Part shown: positions 32,921 through 42,121 of the stretch, piece after piece
Layout: each line of letters begins with the position of its first letter
Position numbering within the stretch: position 1 is the first letter of the stretch
Assembly: GCF_026340465.1 (NCBI RefSeq)
Contig: NZ_JAPEPC010000001.1
Location: 2,669,501 to 2,733,500 of the forward strand
Length of the DNA stretch: 64,000 bases
From: Streptomyces sp. NBC_01306
GTDB lineage: Bacteria > Actinomycetota > Actinomycetes > Streptomycetales > Streptomycetaceae
Direction of reading: 5' to 3'
The notes under the pieces: model-generated
The model's input: the letters and a program-made list of their open reading frames with translations, nothing else
Database searches by the model: none
What the model was told of the DNA's origin: nothing
Program-made: the position numbers and the translations under genes

Positions 32921-33358
32921 TCAGGCGAGGCGGACCACCGCGCGGGACATGCCCAGCACCTTCTTGCCGTCGCTCATCGCCGTGAGATCCACCCGCACCG
33001 TCTTGTCCTCGGGCTCGCCGACGACAGCTGCGACCTTGGCGCTGACCTCGATCAGCGCCCCGTCGGCGTCGTTCGGAACGACCACCGGCTTGGTGAAGCG
33101 GACGCCGTACTCCACGATCGCGCCCGGGTCCCCGACCCAGTCGGTCACCACCCGGATCGCCTCGGCCATGGTGAACATCCCGTGCGCGATGACGTCGGGC
33201 AGCCCGACCTCCAGCGCGAACTTCTCGTTCCAGTGGATCGGATTGAAGTCGCCGGACGCGCCCGCGTACTGCACCAGCGTCGCCCGCGACACGGGGAAGG
33301 ACCGCGCCGGCAGCTCCGTGCCGATCTCGACGCTCCCGTAGGAGATCTTCGCTGTCAC
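32921..33358 (-). CDS. MaoC-family (R)-hydroxyacyl dehydratase, catalytic subunit
   Basis: The 145-residue hot-dog protein starts at the GTG at 33358 (TAKISYGSVEIGTELP), with GGGGAGG at proper distance. The hydratase motif YAGASGDFNPIHWNE contains the catalytic Asp and His, followed by GLPDVIAHGMFTM. It pairs with the upstream gene, like the HadA/HadB pairs of mycobacteria, and may act in fatty acid elongation. Two GTG codons are possible; an earlier one would overlap the partner stop. Confidence 0.88.
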   Translation of the reverse strand: MTAKISYGSVEIGTELPARSFPVSRATLVQYAGASGDFNPIHWNEKFALEVGLPDVIAHGMFTMAEAIRVVTDWVGDPGAIVEYGVRFTKPVVVPNDADGALIEVSAKVAAVVGEPEDKTVRVDLTAMSDGKKVLGMSRAVVRLA

Positions 33359-33360
33359 CG

Positions 33361-33813
33361 TCACGCCTCCCCGGCCGCGCGCGCGACCAGCTTCGTCCAC
33401 GCCGTCACGACGTGCTCGCCGGACTCGTCGTGGACCTCACCGCGAATATCAATGATGTCGTTCCCGGCCAGGGACTTGATCGCCTCGATGGTCGAGGTGA
33501 CCGTCAGCCGGTCCCCCGCCCGGACCGGGCGCCGGTAGGCGAACTTCTGATCACCGTGCACCACTCGCGTGTAGTCGAGACCCAGCTGCGGATCCTGGAC
33601 GACGACGCCGGCTGCCTTGAAAGTGATCGAGAAAACGAACGTCGGCGGAGCGATGACATCGGCATGGCCGAGAGCCTTCGCCGTATCCACATCGGTGTAC
33701 GCGGGATTCGCGTCACCCACCGCGTCGGCGAACTCGCGGATCTTCTCCCGGCCCACCTCGTACGGCGCGGAGGGCGGATAGGTCCGCCCCACGAAGGACT
33801 GGTCGAGCGCCAT
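33361..33813 (-). CDS. MaoC-like dehydratase partner subunit (FAS1-like dehydratase)
   Basis: The 150-residue protein starts MALDQSFVGRTYPPSAPYEV behind AGGAGG. It has the hot-dog pattern (REFADAVGDANPAY, APPTFVFSI) but lacks the catalytic Asp-His signature of its partner, as expected for the substrate-holding subunit. It ends within a few bases of the partner start, indicating coupling. Function in fatty acid dehydration is inferred from the pair. Confidence 0.88.
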   Translation of the reverse strand: MALDQSFVGRTYPPSAPYEVGREKIREFADAVGDANPAYTDVDTAKALGHADVIAPPTFVFSITFKAAGVVVQDPQLGLDYTRVVHGDQKFAYRRPVRAGDRLTVTSTIEAIKSLAGNDIIDIRGEVHDESGEHVVTAWTKLVARAAGEA

Positions 33814-33887
33814 GGCTCACTACCTCCTGGTGGAGTGCCGGGAATCGGAAAGAATCACAATAACTGCGAGTAACCGCAGAAATGACG

Positions 33888-33919
33888 CGAGGCCGCCCCC
33901 CGGTAAGGGGACGACCTCG
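33888..33919 (-). terminator. Imperfect hairpin after rpmG
   Basis: CGAGGCCG...CGACCTCG arms with C-rich/G-rich inner part, 62 bp past rpmG. It would separate rpmG from the MaoC genes. Confidence 0.55.
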
Positions 33920-33981
33920 TGCCTGTGCCTGTGGAGAGTTGCGCTGGTGCAGAACTGTTCTTGTGGAAAGAACGGCCTGGG

Positions 33982-34146
33982 TCAGCGCGTTTCGCGGTGC
34001 GCGGTGTGCGAGTTGCAGCGCGGGCAGTGCTTCTTCATCTCAAGACGGTCCGGGTCGTTACGCCGGTTCTTCTTGGTGATGTAGTTCCGCTCCTTGCACT
34101 CCACGCAGGCCAGCGTGATCTTCGGGCGGACGTCGGTGGCAGCCAC
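33982..34146 (-). CDS. rpmG: 50S ribosomal protein L33, zinc-binding form
   Basis: The 54-residue protein starts at the GTG at 34146 ([16 protein letters not shown]) with AAGGAG upstream. Two cysteine pairs (CVEC and CPRC) show the zinc-containing form, as opposed to zinc-independent paralogues. It follows two tRNA genes on the same strand. Confidence 0.96.
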   Translation of the reverse strand: MAATDVRPKITLACVECKERNYITKKNRRNDPDRLEMKKHCPRCNSHTAHRETR

Positions 34147-34231
34147 GTGAGTGCTCCTTGGACGGATGGACGGATGAACGCATAAAAGAGTAGCCGATCG
34201 AAGGACCGAGCCCACCATCGGCTACCGTGTG

Positions 34232-34304
34232 TAGCGGTGACCGGACTTGAACCGGTGACACAGCGATTATGAGCCGCTTGCTCTACCGACTGAGCTACAC
34301 CGCT
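34232..34304 (-). tRNA. tRNA-Met (anticodon CAT)
   Basis: A 73-nt cloverleaf on the minus strand: acceptor AGCGGTG/CACCGCT, anticodon loop CTCATAA, T-arm GGTTCAAG. The A-T first pair and lack of the three G-C anticodon-stem pairs indicate the elongator type. Confidence 0.95.
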
Positions 34305-34316
34305 TTGCTACGGAAT

Positions 34317-34336
34317 CCCTCACCCGAAGGTGAGGG
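34317..34336 (-). other. C(UUCG)G hairpin between two tRNA genes
   Basis: On the minus strand CCCTCACC-TTCG-GGTGAGGG forms an 8-bp stem with the very stable UUCG tetraloop. It could guide processing of the dual tRNA transcript. Confidence 0.7.
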
Positions 34337-34348
34337 CTCCCGCACCAG

Positions 34349-34421
34349 AGCCCCAATACGGAATCGAACCGTAGACCTTCTCCTTACCATGGAGACGCTC
34401 TACCGACTGAGCTATTGGGGC
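34349..34421 (-). tRNA. tRNA-Thr (anticodon GGT)
   Basis: A 73-nt cloverleaf on the minus strand: acceptor GCCCCAA/TTGGGGC, anticodon stem TCTCC/GGAGA with loop ATGGTAA, T-arm GGTTCGAT. It lies 44 bp before tRNA-Met. The region 34422-34716 is C-rich with no gene seen. Confidence 0.95.
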
Positions 34422-34716
34422 GAGCGATGAAGACATTACACGGTCCTTCGCCGTCACCCAAATCCTTATGAACGCCCCTCCCCGCCCCTCCCGGCCCCCC
34501 TCTCCGCACCCCCTTCTCCGCCGCGTCGCCCCGCCTCCCGCTCGGCTCCCACCAGCCTCTCCTGCCGCCGTTCGGCCCACGGGACCCATCGGCCACAGGA
34601 GTCACTCCCAGTACGACTAATCCGCCCCTCCTCGAAGCAGGACCGGCTTTCCCCATAGGCTCGCTTCACGCTGTGTGACCTCGTACGTCATGCCCGGCCC
34701 AGCACCCAGGAGCGCG

Positions 34717-35976
34717 ATGCCCGACAGCCAGCCGCGGCCTCCCGAAGGAGCCACCGCAGACACCACCGCGCTCCTCCTCCGCGGGGCCCGCCTGGCCGAC
34801 GGCCGCACCGTGGACGTCAGCATCAGCGACGGGCTCATCGAAGCCGTCGGCACCGCAGGCAGCCTCACCGCCCCCGGCGCCCGCGCCTCCGTCTCCCGTA
34901 TCGAACTCGACGGCTATCTGCTGCTCCCCGCGCCCGCCGAACCCCACGCCCACAGCGACACCGCGCTGACCGCCGGTGCCGGACCGGGACCGGGCCCCGC
35001 CACCACCGGCTCCGTCCCCGACATCCAGCGCCGCGCCACCGAAGCCGCCCTCCTCCAGCTCGGACACGGTGCCACCGCCCTGCGCTCGCACATCCGCATC
35101 GGCGACGTCCAGGGCCTCGGCGCCATGGAGGCCGTACTCCAGGCCCGGCGATCGCTGCGCGGACTCACCGACCTCACCACCGTCGCCGTGCCCCGGCTGC
35201 TCACCGGCGTCGCCGGCGCCGACGGCCTCGCCATGCTGCGCGACGCCGTGAAGATGGGCGCCACCGTCGTCGGAGGCTGCCCCGACCTCGACCCGGATCC
35301 GACCGGATACACCCAGGCCGTCCTCGAAGTCGCCGCAGAACACGGCTGCGCCGTCGATCTGCACACCGAGGGTGACGACCCCGCCCGGCTCGCCCGGCTC
35401 GCCGCCATGTCCGGCGGGCTGCGCCCCGGCGTCGCCATCGGCCCCTGCGGCGGACTCTCCCGGCTCCCGCACGACACGGCGGTCCGCGCCGCCGGGCGGC
35501 TCGCCGCCGCGGGCGTCACCGTGATCTGCCAGCCCCAGGGCGGTTGCGGCGGGGTGGAGAGCCGCGGGACCGCGCCCGTACGGCTGCTCCGCACAGCCGG
35601 CGTACGCGTCGCCGCGGGCAGCGGCGCACTGCGCGACCTGGCCAACCCGGTCGGCCGCGGCGACCCCCTGGAGGCCGCGTACCTGCTCGCGTCGCAGAGC
35701 GGCCTGCGGCCCGACGCCGCGTACAGCGCGGTCAGTTCGGCGCCGCGCGAGGCCATGGGGCTCCCCGAGGTACGGGTGGAGGCGGGCTTCCCCGCCGAGC
35801 TGCTCGCCGTACGCGGGGAGCAGCTCTCCGCGGTGCTCTCCCTCGCGTACAGCAGGATCGTGATCCACCGCGGACGGGTCGTCGCACGGACCAACGCGGT
35901 TCGCGAGTACTGCGACTCGACCGCCCCCAGCGCACTCGAACTGCCGCGGCAGGGACGGGCCGGCGCCGGGCCCTGA
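34717..35976 (+). CDS. Amidohydrolase-family protein, cytosine-deaminase-like, with altered catalytic residues
   Basis: The 419-residue protein starts at the ATG at 34717 with AGGAG upstream; longer starts at 34675 and 34690 lack this. The fold resembles cytosine deaminase: an N-terminal beta part, the metal pair PHAHSD (H77, H79), and DLHTEGDD in place of the HxxE loop. The third histidine region reads AIGPCGGLS (no His), and the loop that should hold the essential Asp reads GSGALRDLANP (Gly at the Asp position). It may be inactive on pyrimidines or use another chemistry. No partner genes nearby. Confidence 0.75.
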   Translation: MPDSQPRPPEGATADTTALLLRGARLADGRTVDVSISDGLIEAVGTAGSLTAPGARASVSRIELDGYLLLPAPAEPHAHSDTALTAGAGPGPGPATTGSVPDIQRRATEAALLQLGHGATALRSHIRIGDVQGLGAMEAVLQARRSLRGLTDLTTVAVPRLLTGVAGADGLAMLRDAVKMGATVVGGCPDLDPDPTGYTQAVLEVAAEHGCAVDLHTEGDDPARLARLAAMSGGLRPGVAIGPCGGLSRLPHDTAVRAAGRLAAAGVTVICQPQGGCGGVESRGTAPVRLLRTAGVRVAAGSGALRDLANPVGRGDPLEAAYLLASQSGLRPDAAYSAVSSAPREAMGLPEVRVEAGFPAELLAVRGEQLSAVLSLAYSRIVIHRGRVVARTNAVREYCDSTAPSALELPRQGRAGAGP

Positions 35977-36133
35977 GGGTTGGCGGCACCGCCCCGGGCC
36001 GGTGGCCCCGGAGCGCCCCGGAGGCCATCGCGTCAGCTCCGCGCGCCCACCCCCGCCGGCGGCAGGGCTGCCGGGTCCGGCGAAGAACAACGGGACCGCG
36101 CAGTGATCGCGCCGACAGAACGGAGCCGGTGAC

Positions 36134-37555
36134 GTGCCCTTCGCCCAGTCGATCGGTGGTGACGGACCCGGGCGCCCCCGACCGGGCCCGACGGCCCCAG
36201 GACGCTCTGTGGCACCGCTGCTGGCCGTGTGTGCGGGCTACTTCATGGTCATCCTGGACGTCACCATCATCAACGTCGCTGTGCCCGTGGTGGGCCGGGA
36301 CCTGTCGGCCTCACTGACCGGCATCCAGTGGATCACGGACGGGTACACCCTGGTCTTCGCCGGGTTCCTGATGACCGGTGGCGCGCTGGGCGACCGGCTG
36401 GGCAACCGCCGCATCTTCTGTTCGGGCGTGGTGGTGTTCACGGCGTCCTCTGCCGCGTGCGCCTTCGCGCCGAGTGACTCCTTCCTCGTCGTGGCGCGCC
36501 TCGCGGAAGGACTCGGCGCGGCGCTGATCGTCCCCGGCTCCCTCGCTCTGCTCCAGGAGTCCTACCAGGTGCAGGCGGCACGCTCACGTGCCTTCGGGCT
36601 GTGGGGGGCGATGGCGGGCGTCGCCGCCTCCGCCGGGCCGCTGCTGGGCGGGCTGCTGGTGTCCACGGTGGGCTGGCGGTGGGTCTTCCTCATCAATCTC
36701 CCCGTCGGAGCGGCCTGCCTGCTGCTGACGCTGCGTCACGTCGCACCCTCGCCGCGGCACCCCGGCCGCCCCCTGGACTGGCCTGCCCAGTGCGCCGTGG
36801 TGGCGGCGGTGGCCCTGCTGATCGCCGGGCTGAACGAGGCCGGACGGCGTGGCTGGTCCGATCCTGCTGTCCTCGCCGGCCTGGGCCTGGCCGTAACGGC
36901 GGTCGCAGCGTTCGTGATCCGAGAGCGGCTCGCCCGGTCCCCCGTCCTTCCCCTGTGGCTGCTGCGTTCACCCGCGATGAGCGGCGGGGCCGCCATCGGC
37001 CTGCTGTTCAACTTCGCTTTCTACGGCATGGTGTTCACCGCCAGCCTCGACTTCCAGCACCAGCGCGGCTTCACCGCCCTTGAAACCGGGTTGGCGTTGT
37101 TCCCGGCGGTGGCGATGACGATGTTCGCCTCCGTCCTGTCCGGGCGACTGAGCCGCCGCACCGGTGACCGCCCTCTGGTGGTCTGCGGCATGCTCCTGGG
37201 CGCCATCGGGCTGGCCGGCTGGGCCGCGGCGGGCTCGGATCCCGCCTACCCCCTGCTGGTGGCCCCGATGATGGCCACCGGATTCGGTACGTCCTTCGCG
37301 CTCACCGGTTCGACCACCACGGTGATGGGTGCGGCGCCCCCGGCGTACGCGGGAGCCGCCTCCGCCCTGTTCAACACCACCCGCCAGATCGGCAGCGCCA
37401 CGGGGGTGGCACTCGGAGGCAGCCTGCTGGCCACCAGTACCGGCTACGGGGCCGGGCTGCGCGGCAGCATGGCCATCGGGGCCCTCGCCTACCTGACCGC
37501 AGCGGCTCTCGCGTGGCTGTGCGTGCCGGCCGGGGCGCACAGGGACGGCGAGTGA
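36134..37555 (+). CDS. MFS transporter, 14-helix DHA2 type
   Basis: The 473-residue protein starts at a GTG with GGAG upstream. Motif A appears as GDRLGNRRIF and motif C as AGVAASAGPLLGGLLVSTVGWRWVFLIN, with about 14 hydrophobic helices. It resembles multidrug exporters. No regulator is adjacent, unlike the other MFS gene in the window. Confidence 0.88.
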   Translation: MPFAQSIGGDGPGRPRPGPTAPGRSVAPLLAVCAGYFMVILDVTIINVAVPVVGRDLSASLTGIQWITDGYTLVFAGFLMTGGALGDRLGNRRIFCSGVVVFTASSAACAFAPSDSFLVVARLAEGLGAALIVPGSLALLQESYQVQAARSRAFGLWGAMAGVAASAGPLLGGLLVSTVGWRWVFLINLPVGAACLLLTLRHVAPSPRHPGRPLDWPAQCAVVAAVALLIAGLNEAGRRGWSDPAVLAGLGLAVTAVAAFVIRERLARSPVLPLWLLRSPAMSGGAAIGLLFNFAFYGMVFTASLDFQHQRGFTALETGLALFPAVAMTMFASVLSGRLSRRTGDRPLVVCGMLLGAIGLAGWAAAGSDPAYPLLVAPMMATGFGTSFALTGSTTTVMGAAPPAYAGAASALFNTTRQIGSATGVALGGSLLATSTGYGAGLRGSMAIGALAYLTAAALAWLCVPAGAHRDGE

Positions 37556-37581
37556 CAGTGACCACGGGCCGCCCTCCGGTC

Positions 37582-37620
37582 GTCCGGCTGTCTGTCCGGC
37601 TGTCCGGCTGTCCGGCTGTC
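37582..37620. repeat. 8-bp tandem repeats downstream of the MFS gene
   Basis: GTCCGGCT occurs four times (37582, 37594, 37602, 37610). The remaining 37621-37903 is non-coding, with irregular TTCTTCATC and ATCGGGC repeats and no clear promoter. Confidence 0.75.
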
Positions 37621-37903
37621 AAGCAGGCGGAAGGCGGGGCCGGTTGCTGCCGTACGCCATCCTGACCGGCGCCTCGCGGGGCTGCTGGAGCCCTTCCCGT
37701 GCCGGGCCGCACATCCGGCGTTCTCCAGCCGCTTTCTTCATCTTCTTCATCGGGCGCCTTGATCGGGCACCTTCATCGCGCTTCTTCATCGCGGCCCCGG
37801 CACCCGGGACGCTCAGCGGGCAACTACAGGACCGAGTCACACGAACACCTTCAGCAACGGGCATTCCTGAGCGCGCGGGCCGCCGGAGCGTACCGTCAGA
37901 AAC

Positions 37904-38560
37904 ATGCGCATTGTCATCGCAGGTGGACACGGTCAGATCGCGCTGCGGCTGGAGCGGCTGCTCGCCGCGCGCGGCGACGAGGTCGCGGGCATCATCCGCG
38001 CCGCAGGACAGGCCGACGACCTGAGATCCGCAGGCGCCGAACCGGTCGTCCTCGACCTGGAGTCGGCCACCGTGGACCAGGTTGCCCAGGCCCTTTCGGG
38101 CGCCGACGCAGTGGTCTTCGCGGCAGGTGCGGGCCCCGGCAGCACCGTCGAACGCAAGGACAGCGTGGACCGCGACGCGGCGGTCAAACTCGCGGACGCC
38201 GCCGAGCAGGCAGGCGTACGCCGCTATCTCATCGTCTCGTCCATGGGCGCCGACAGCACCCACCGGGGCGACGAGGTCTTCGACGCCTATCTGCGGGCCA
38301 AGGGTGCGGCGGACGACGCCGTACGGGCCCGGCGCACCCTGGACTGGACGGTGCTGCGCCCGGGCGCGCTGACCGACGACGCGGGCACCGGACACGTACG
38401 CCTGGAGGCCCGGACCGGCCGGGGCCAGATCCCGCGCGACGACGTAGCGGCGGTGCTCGCCGAGCTGGTCGAGACCCCGGCGACCGCGGGTCTGACCCTG
38501 GAGCTGATCGGCGGATCGGTGCCGGTGTCTGTCGCCGTGAAGGACGTGGCGGGCAACTGA
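37904..38560 (+). CDS. NAD(P)-binding atypical short-chain dehydrogenase
   Basis: The 218-residue protein begins MRIVIAGGHGQIALRLERLL with a Gly-rich nucleotide-binding loop and contains YLIVSSMGAD and the WTVLRPGAL segment typical of NAD(P)-binding sugar-epimerase-like proteins. Its substrate is unknown. Its stop overlaps the next start by one base (TGATG). Confidence 0.88.
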   Translation: MRIVIAGGHGQIALRLERLLAARGDEVAGIIRAAGQADDLRSAGAEPVVLDLESATVDQVAQALSGADAVVFAAGAGPGSTVERKDSVDRDAAVKLADAAEQAGVRRYLIVSSMGADSTHRGDEVFDAYLRAKGAADDAVRARRTLDWTVLRPGALTDDAGTGHVRLEARTGRGQIPRDDVAAVLAELVETPATAGLTLELIGGSVPVSVAVKDVAGN

Positions 38561-39105
38561 TGCAGAACCCACCAGTGGCCGTCGAGCGGGCGGCGCAGCC
38601 GTACGCGGCGATCCGGGAGACCGTCACCATGGACACGTTCCCGGTGATCGCCGACCGGCTGGCGGAGGTGTTCGGCCGGCTCACCGAACGCGGGATCGAA
38701 CCGGCTGGGCCGCCCTTCTTCCGGTACGACGTCATCGACATCGAACGCGGCATGGAGGTCGAGGCGGGTGTGCCGGTGGCTGAGCCGCTGGGGGCCGCGT
38801 TCGACGCCGATGTCAACGAGGCCGACGCCGACGCGGGTGAGGTCTTCACCGGCACTCTGCCGGCGGGCCGGTATCTGACGGTCACCCACATCGGGCACCC
38901 GGACGAGCTGTTGGGGGTCACCGCGGGCCTGCTGGAGTACGCGGCGGCCCGTGGCATGGAGTGGGACATGGAGAAGGCCGACGTCGTCGAGGAGTGGGGC
39001 TGCCGGCTGGAGATCTACAAGACGGATCCACGGGAGGAGCCGGACATGTCCAAGTGGGAGATGGAGCTGGCCTTCCGGCTCGCGGACCCCGGCTCGCAGC
39101 CATAG
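38560..39105 (+). CDS. GyrI-like small-molecule-binding protein
   Basis: The 181-residue protein is a stand-alone GyrI/AraC effector-binding domain: duplicated beta-alpha-beta units with PFFRYDVID and the Tyr-rich second half (GRYLTVTHIGHPDEL, GCRLEIYKTDP). There is no DNA-binding domain. Such proteins bind or hydrolyse hydrophobic compounds. It is translationally coupled to the upstream dehydrogenase. Confidence 0.85.
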   Translation: MQNPPVAVERAAQPYAAIRETVTMDTFPVIADRLAEVFGRLTERGIEPAGPPFFRYDVIDIERGMEVEAGVPVAEPLGAAFDADVNEADADAGEVFTGTLPAGRYLTVTHIGHPDELLGVTAGLLEYAAARGMEWDMEKADVVEEWGCRLEIYKTDPREEPDMSKWEMELAFRLADPGSQP

Positions 39106-39178
39106 CCGGAGCGGCAGCGGCAGCCGCAGCCGCAGCCATCGGACAGAAGGCCGGTCGCACAGGGCCGGAGAACCAGAA

Positions 39179-39209
39179 AGCCTCTGACCAGAAATGCTGG
39201 TCAGAGGCT
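39179..39209 (-). terminator. Terminator of tRNA-Tyr
   Basis: A perfect 13-bp stem (39179-39191 with 39197-39209) begins 8 bases past the tRNA 3' end and is followed on the minus strand by TTTCTGGTTC. Confidence 0.9.
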
Positions 39210-39217
39210 GATTCCAG

Positions 39218-39299
<82 letters not shown>

Positions 39300-39499
39300 G
39301 GGGTTTTGTCGCTGCGGATCCGCGTGCTGCGGGAGTCCGTGGCAACGACGTAAACGATACCTGATGACAAGGGGTGCTTCGCCACCCGATTGATCAGGGA
39401 CGGGCGGGGGCGGCCGTGGCGCAGCCCTTAGGCTTGCGCGCAACAGGCCGGGACACCGGTCGTACCCCACACCACACCCGATACAAGGAGCCACAGGAC

Positions 39500-39988
39500 A
39501 TGGCCGACTCCAGTTTCGACATCGTCTCGAAGGTCGAGCGGCAAGAGGTCGACAACGCCCTCAACCAGGCCGCCAAGGAGATCTCGCAGCGTTACGACTT
39601 CAAGAACGTCGGCGCCTCCATCGACTGGTCGGGCGAGAAGATCCTGATGCAGGCGAACACCGAGGAGCGGGTCACCGCGATCCTCGACGTCTTCCAGACC
39701 AAGCTGATCAAGCGCGGGATCTCGCTCAAGGCGCTGGACGCGGGCGAGCCGCAGCTGTCCGGCAAGGAGTACAAGATCTTCGCCTCCATCGAGGAGGGCA
39801 TCTCGCAGGACAACGCCAAGAAGGTCGCGAAGGTCATCCGCGACGAGGGCCCCAAGGGCGTCAAGGCGCAGGTCCAGGGCGAGGAACTGCGGGTCAGCTC
39901 CAAGAGCCGGGACGATCTGCAGGCCGTGCAGGCGCTGGTGAAGGGCAAGGACTTCGACTTCGCGCTGCAGTTTGTGAACTACCGCTAA
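39500..39988 (+). CDS. yajQ: YajQ-family nucleotide-binding protein
   Basis: The 162-residue protein starts [20 protein letters not shown] at the ATG at 39500 with AAGGAG upstream. Signature stretches [15 protein letters not shown] and the C-terminal [13 protein letters not shown] match the DUF520 family, some members of which bind cyclic di-GMP. Its role in Streptomyces is unclear. It is a lone gene next to tRNA-Tyr. Confidence 0.93.
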   Translation: MADSSFDIVSKVERQEVDNALNQAAKEISQRYDFKNVGASIDWSGEKILMQANTEERVTAILDVFQTKLIKRGISLKALDAGEPQLSGKEYKIFASIEEGISQDNAKKVAKVIRDEGPKGVKAQVQGEELRVSSKSRDDLQAVQALVKGKDFDFALQFVNYR

Positions 39989-40008
39989 GCAGCTGGCCTG
40001 ACCTGCAC

Positions 40009-40029
40009 GGACGCCGGACGCCGGACGCC
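40009..40029. repeat. Three 7-bp repeats in the yajQ-ogt gap
   Basis: GGACGCC is repeated three times. The 321-bp gap 39989-40309 also holds irregular GTGGC/CATGGCG repeats at 40150-40215, an unusually A/T-containing stretch, and no gene. Confidence 0.7.
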
Positions 40030-40309
40030 GGCAGGCAGACTTCGCAGACTTCACGGGCACGACGGGGGCACATCGCCGGGGCCGCTTCGACGGCGGCCCG
40101 CGTTGTGCCCTCACCGTTGGGCCACGAGGCGCGACAGGCAGCGCGGCGTGTGACGTGGCATCGGTATGGAATGTGGCGCGATACATGGCGTGGCACATGG
40201 CGTGACATGTGACGTCCGAAATCCGCCGGTCCGGATGGTCCGGGTATCGCAGACTCGTAGGTGTCCCGGTGGAACAGCCGCCGGAACGCTGCGAGGAAGG
40301 GAGCGACCG

Positions 40310-40825
40310 ATGACGGTCTGGACAACGGCTGGCAGTCCGCTCGGTGAGCTGCTGCTGGTGGGCGAGGAATCGGCGGACGCGCGGGGCGGTGTGGCGCTGG
40401 TCTCGCTGTCGGTGCCGGGCCAGAAGGGCGGTGTGTCCGCCCAGGACGCCGCCGGCGCGGGGTGGCGCCGGGATCCGGCTGCGTTCACCTGGATCACCGA
40501 CCAGCTGCGGGCCTATTTCGCCGGTGAGTCGACCCGGTTCGAGATCGACTACGCGGGTGGTGGAACCGACTTCCAGCAGCGGGTGTGGGCCGCGCTGGAC
40601 GGTCTCGCGTACGGCACCACGGTGTCGTACGGGGAGCTCGCGGGGCGCATCGGGCTCTCGGGCGCCGGAGTGCGGGCCGTGGGCACCGCGATCGGGCGCA
40701 ATCCCCTGCTGGTCGTACGGCCGTGCCACCGGGTGATCGGCGCCGACGGAGCGCTGCGCGGGTACGCGGGCGGGCTGGAGCGCAAGCAGTGGCTGCTGGG
40801 GCTCGAAGGGACGCGCGCGTCGTGA
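40310..40825 (+). CDS. ogt: Methylated-DNA--protein-cysteine methyltransferase
   Basis: The 171-residue suicide repair enzyme removes alkyl groups from O6-guanine. The active-site PCHRVIG motif and the following GYAGGLERKQWLL are intact, with the helix-turn-helix segment YGELAGRIGLSGAGVRAVGTA. The start at 40310 has GGAAGGGAG upstream. It precedes alkB by 43 bp, forming an alkylation repair operon. Confidence 0.95.
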   Translation: MTVWTTAGSPLGELLLVGEESADARGGVALVSLSVPGQKGGVSAQDAAGAGWRRDPAAFTWITDQLRAYFAGESTRFEIDYAGGGTDFQQRVWAALDGLAYGTTVSYGELAGRIGLSGAGVRAVGTAIGRNPLLVVRPCHRVIGADGALRGYAGGLERKQWLLGLEGTRAS

Positions 40826-40868
40826 CGGGGCGGTGCGCCGGCCGGGGCCGCGGGGCGGGTCCAGCCGT

Positions 40869-41591
40869 ATGACCGGGCTGTTCCCGCGGGACCGGGTGGA
40901 GGTCGCGCCCGGTGCGGTGCATGTTCCGGAGTGGCTGTCGGTGGAACGCCAGCAGGAGCTGGTCGCCGCGTGCCGCGAGTGGGCGCGAGGTCCTGTGCCA
41001 CTGCGGCACACGCAACTGCCGGGCGGGGGCGTGATGTCCGTACGGACGGTGTGTCTCGGGTGGCACTGGCAGCCGTACCGCTATGCGCGTACCGCCGACG
41101 ATGTGAACGGTGCGCGGGTGGCTGAATTCCCGGGCTGGCTGGCGGAGTTGGGGCGGTCCGCGGTGACTGAGGCGTACGGGGGCGCCGGAGCTGCTGGATG
41201 GGCCCGAGATGCGGGCGGTGCGGGAGACGCCGGAGGCACCGGTGCCGTGTATGCGCCGGATGCGGCGCTCGTGAACTTCTACGACGGTGACGCGCGGATG
41301 GGCATGCACCAGGACAAGGAGGAGCGGTGCGCAGCTCCTGTGGTGTCACTGAGCCTGGGCGACACCTGCGTCTTCCGTTTCGGGAACCCGGAGGGGCGGG
41401 GGCGGCCCTATACGGATGTGAGGTTGGCGTCCGGGGATCTGTTTGTCTTCGGAGGACCTTCGCGGTTCGCGTACCACGGTGTCCCGAAGGTCCTTCCGGA
41501 GACGGCTGATCCTGCGGTGGGGCTGCGGGGCGGGCGGTTGAACATCACGCTGCGGGAGACGGGGCTCGGCGGCCCTGACCGCCGCGGGTGA
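40869..41591 (+). CDS. alkB: AlkB-family 2-oxoglutarate/Fe(II) dioxygenase
   Basis: The 240-residue protein starts MTGLFPRDRVEVAPGAVH. Iron ligands are the HQD of GMHQDKEE and the His of FAYHGV; RLNITLRE supplies the 2-oxoglutarate arginines. It would oxidatively repair 1-methyladenine and 3-methylcytosine. A Gly/Ala-rich insert (residues ~108-127) is a loop expansion. It is the second gene of the ogt-alkB pair. Confidence 0.93.
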   Translation: MTGLFPRDRVEVAPGAVHVPEWLSVERQQELVAACREWARGPVPLRHTQLPGGGVMSVRTVCLGWHWQPYRYARTADDVNGARVAEFPGWLAELGRSAVTEAYGGAGAAGWARDAGGAGDAGGTGAVYAPDAALVNFYDGDARMGMHQDKEERCAAPVVSLSLGDTCVFRFGNPEGRGRPYTDVRLASGDLFVFGGPSRFAYHGVPKVLPETADPAVGLRGGRLNITLRETGLGGPDRRG

Positions 41592-41712
41592 TCAGGGCGA
41601 TCGCGGGTGATCGCGGGTGATCAGCGGCGGCCGCGGGCGAGTGGTGGTGGCCCGGGCCGCCCGGACACCGCCCGGACATACGGGTGGGTGTGCGATCAGC
41701 GCGAGTGCGCGG

Positions 41713-41985
41713 TCAGCGGTGTGAGCGGGAGTTGCCGAAGAGCAGCCGGTAGAGAACCAGCAGGACAAGTGCGCCCACGATGGCGGAGATCCAGGTCGCG
41801 CCGTCGTAGAAGTGCTTCGCCACCGGGTGGTTGAAGAAATGCGAGGCGCCCCATCCTCCGACGAAGGCGCCCACGATGCCTATGAGGGTGGTGCCGACGA
41901 GCCCTCCCGGGTCACGGCCGGGGAGCAGGAACTTGGCGATGGCCCCTGCGAGCAGTCCGAGGATGATCCAGCTGATGATTCCCAT
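41713..41985 (-). CDS. GlsB/YeaQ/YmgE-family small membrane protein
   Basis: The 90-residue protein has three hydrophobic helices with the signature WIILGLLAGAIAKFLLPG and GGLVGTTLIGIVGAFVGG. The family is often called transglycosylase-associated and is linked to stress responses. It is a lone gene. Between alkB and it, GCGGGTGATC repeats (41583-41625) are seen. Confidence 0.9.
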   Translation of the reverse strand: MGIISWIILGLLAGAIAKFLLPGRDPGGLVGTTLIGIVGAFVGGWGASHFFNHPVAKHFYDGATWISAIVGALVLLVLYRLLFGNSRSHR

Positions 41986-42121
41986 GAGCAGAGCCTGCCT
42001 TACGTTCGGTGTCTTAAACAGAGACGTTGAGGCGGCACTGCTTGGTTGCGTCGCTGGTCGCGGAGGCGTGGTGGCAGGGATCAGTGATGCGGGTGTGGTG
42101 GGATTCGCCGTCCGGGCCGGT

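Noticed and set aside
37619..38572. A minus-strand open frame of 317 codons over the dehydrogenase gene
   Set aside because: The plus-strand gene has a clear NAD(P) motif and coupling to the next gene; the antisense product has no motif.
39300..39499. Possible integrated element next to tRNA-Tyr
   Set aside because: The gap to yajQ is about 200 bp with no ORF, integrase or repeated att sequence.
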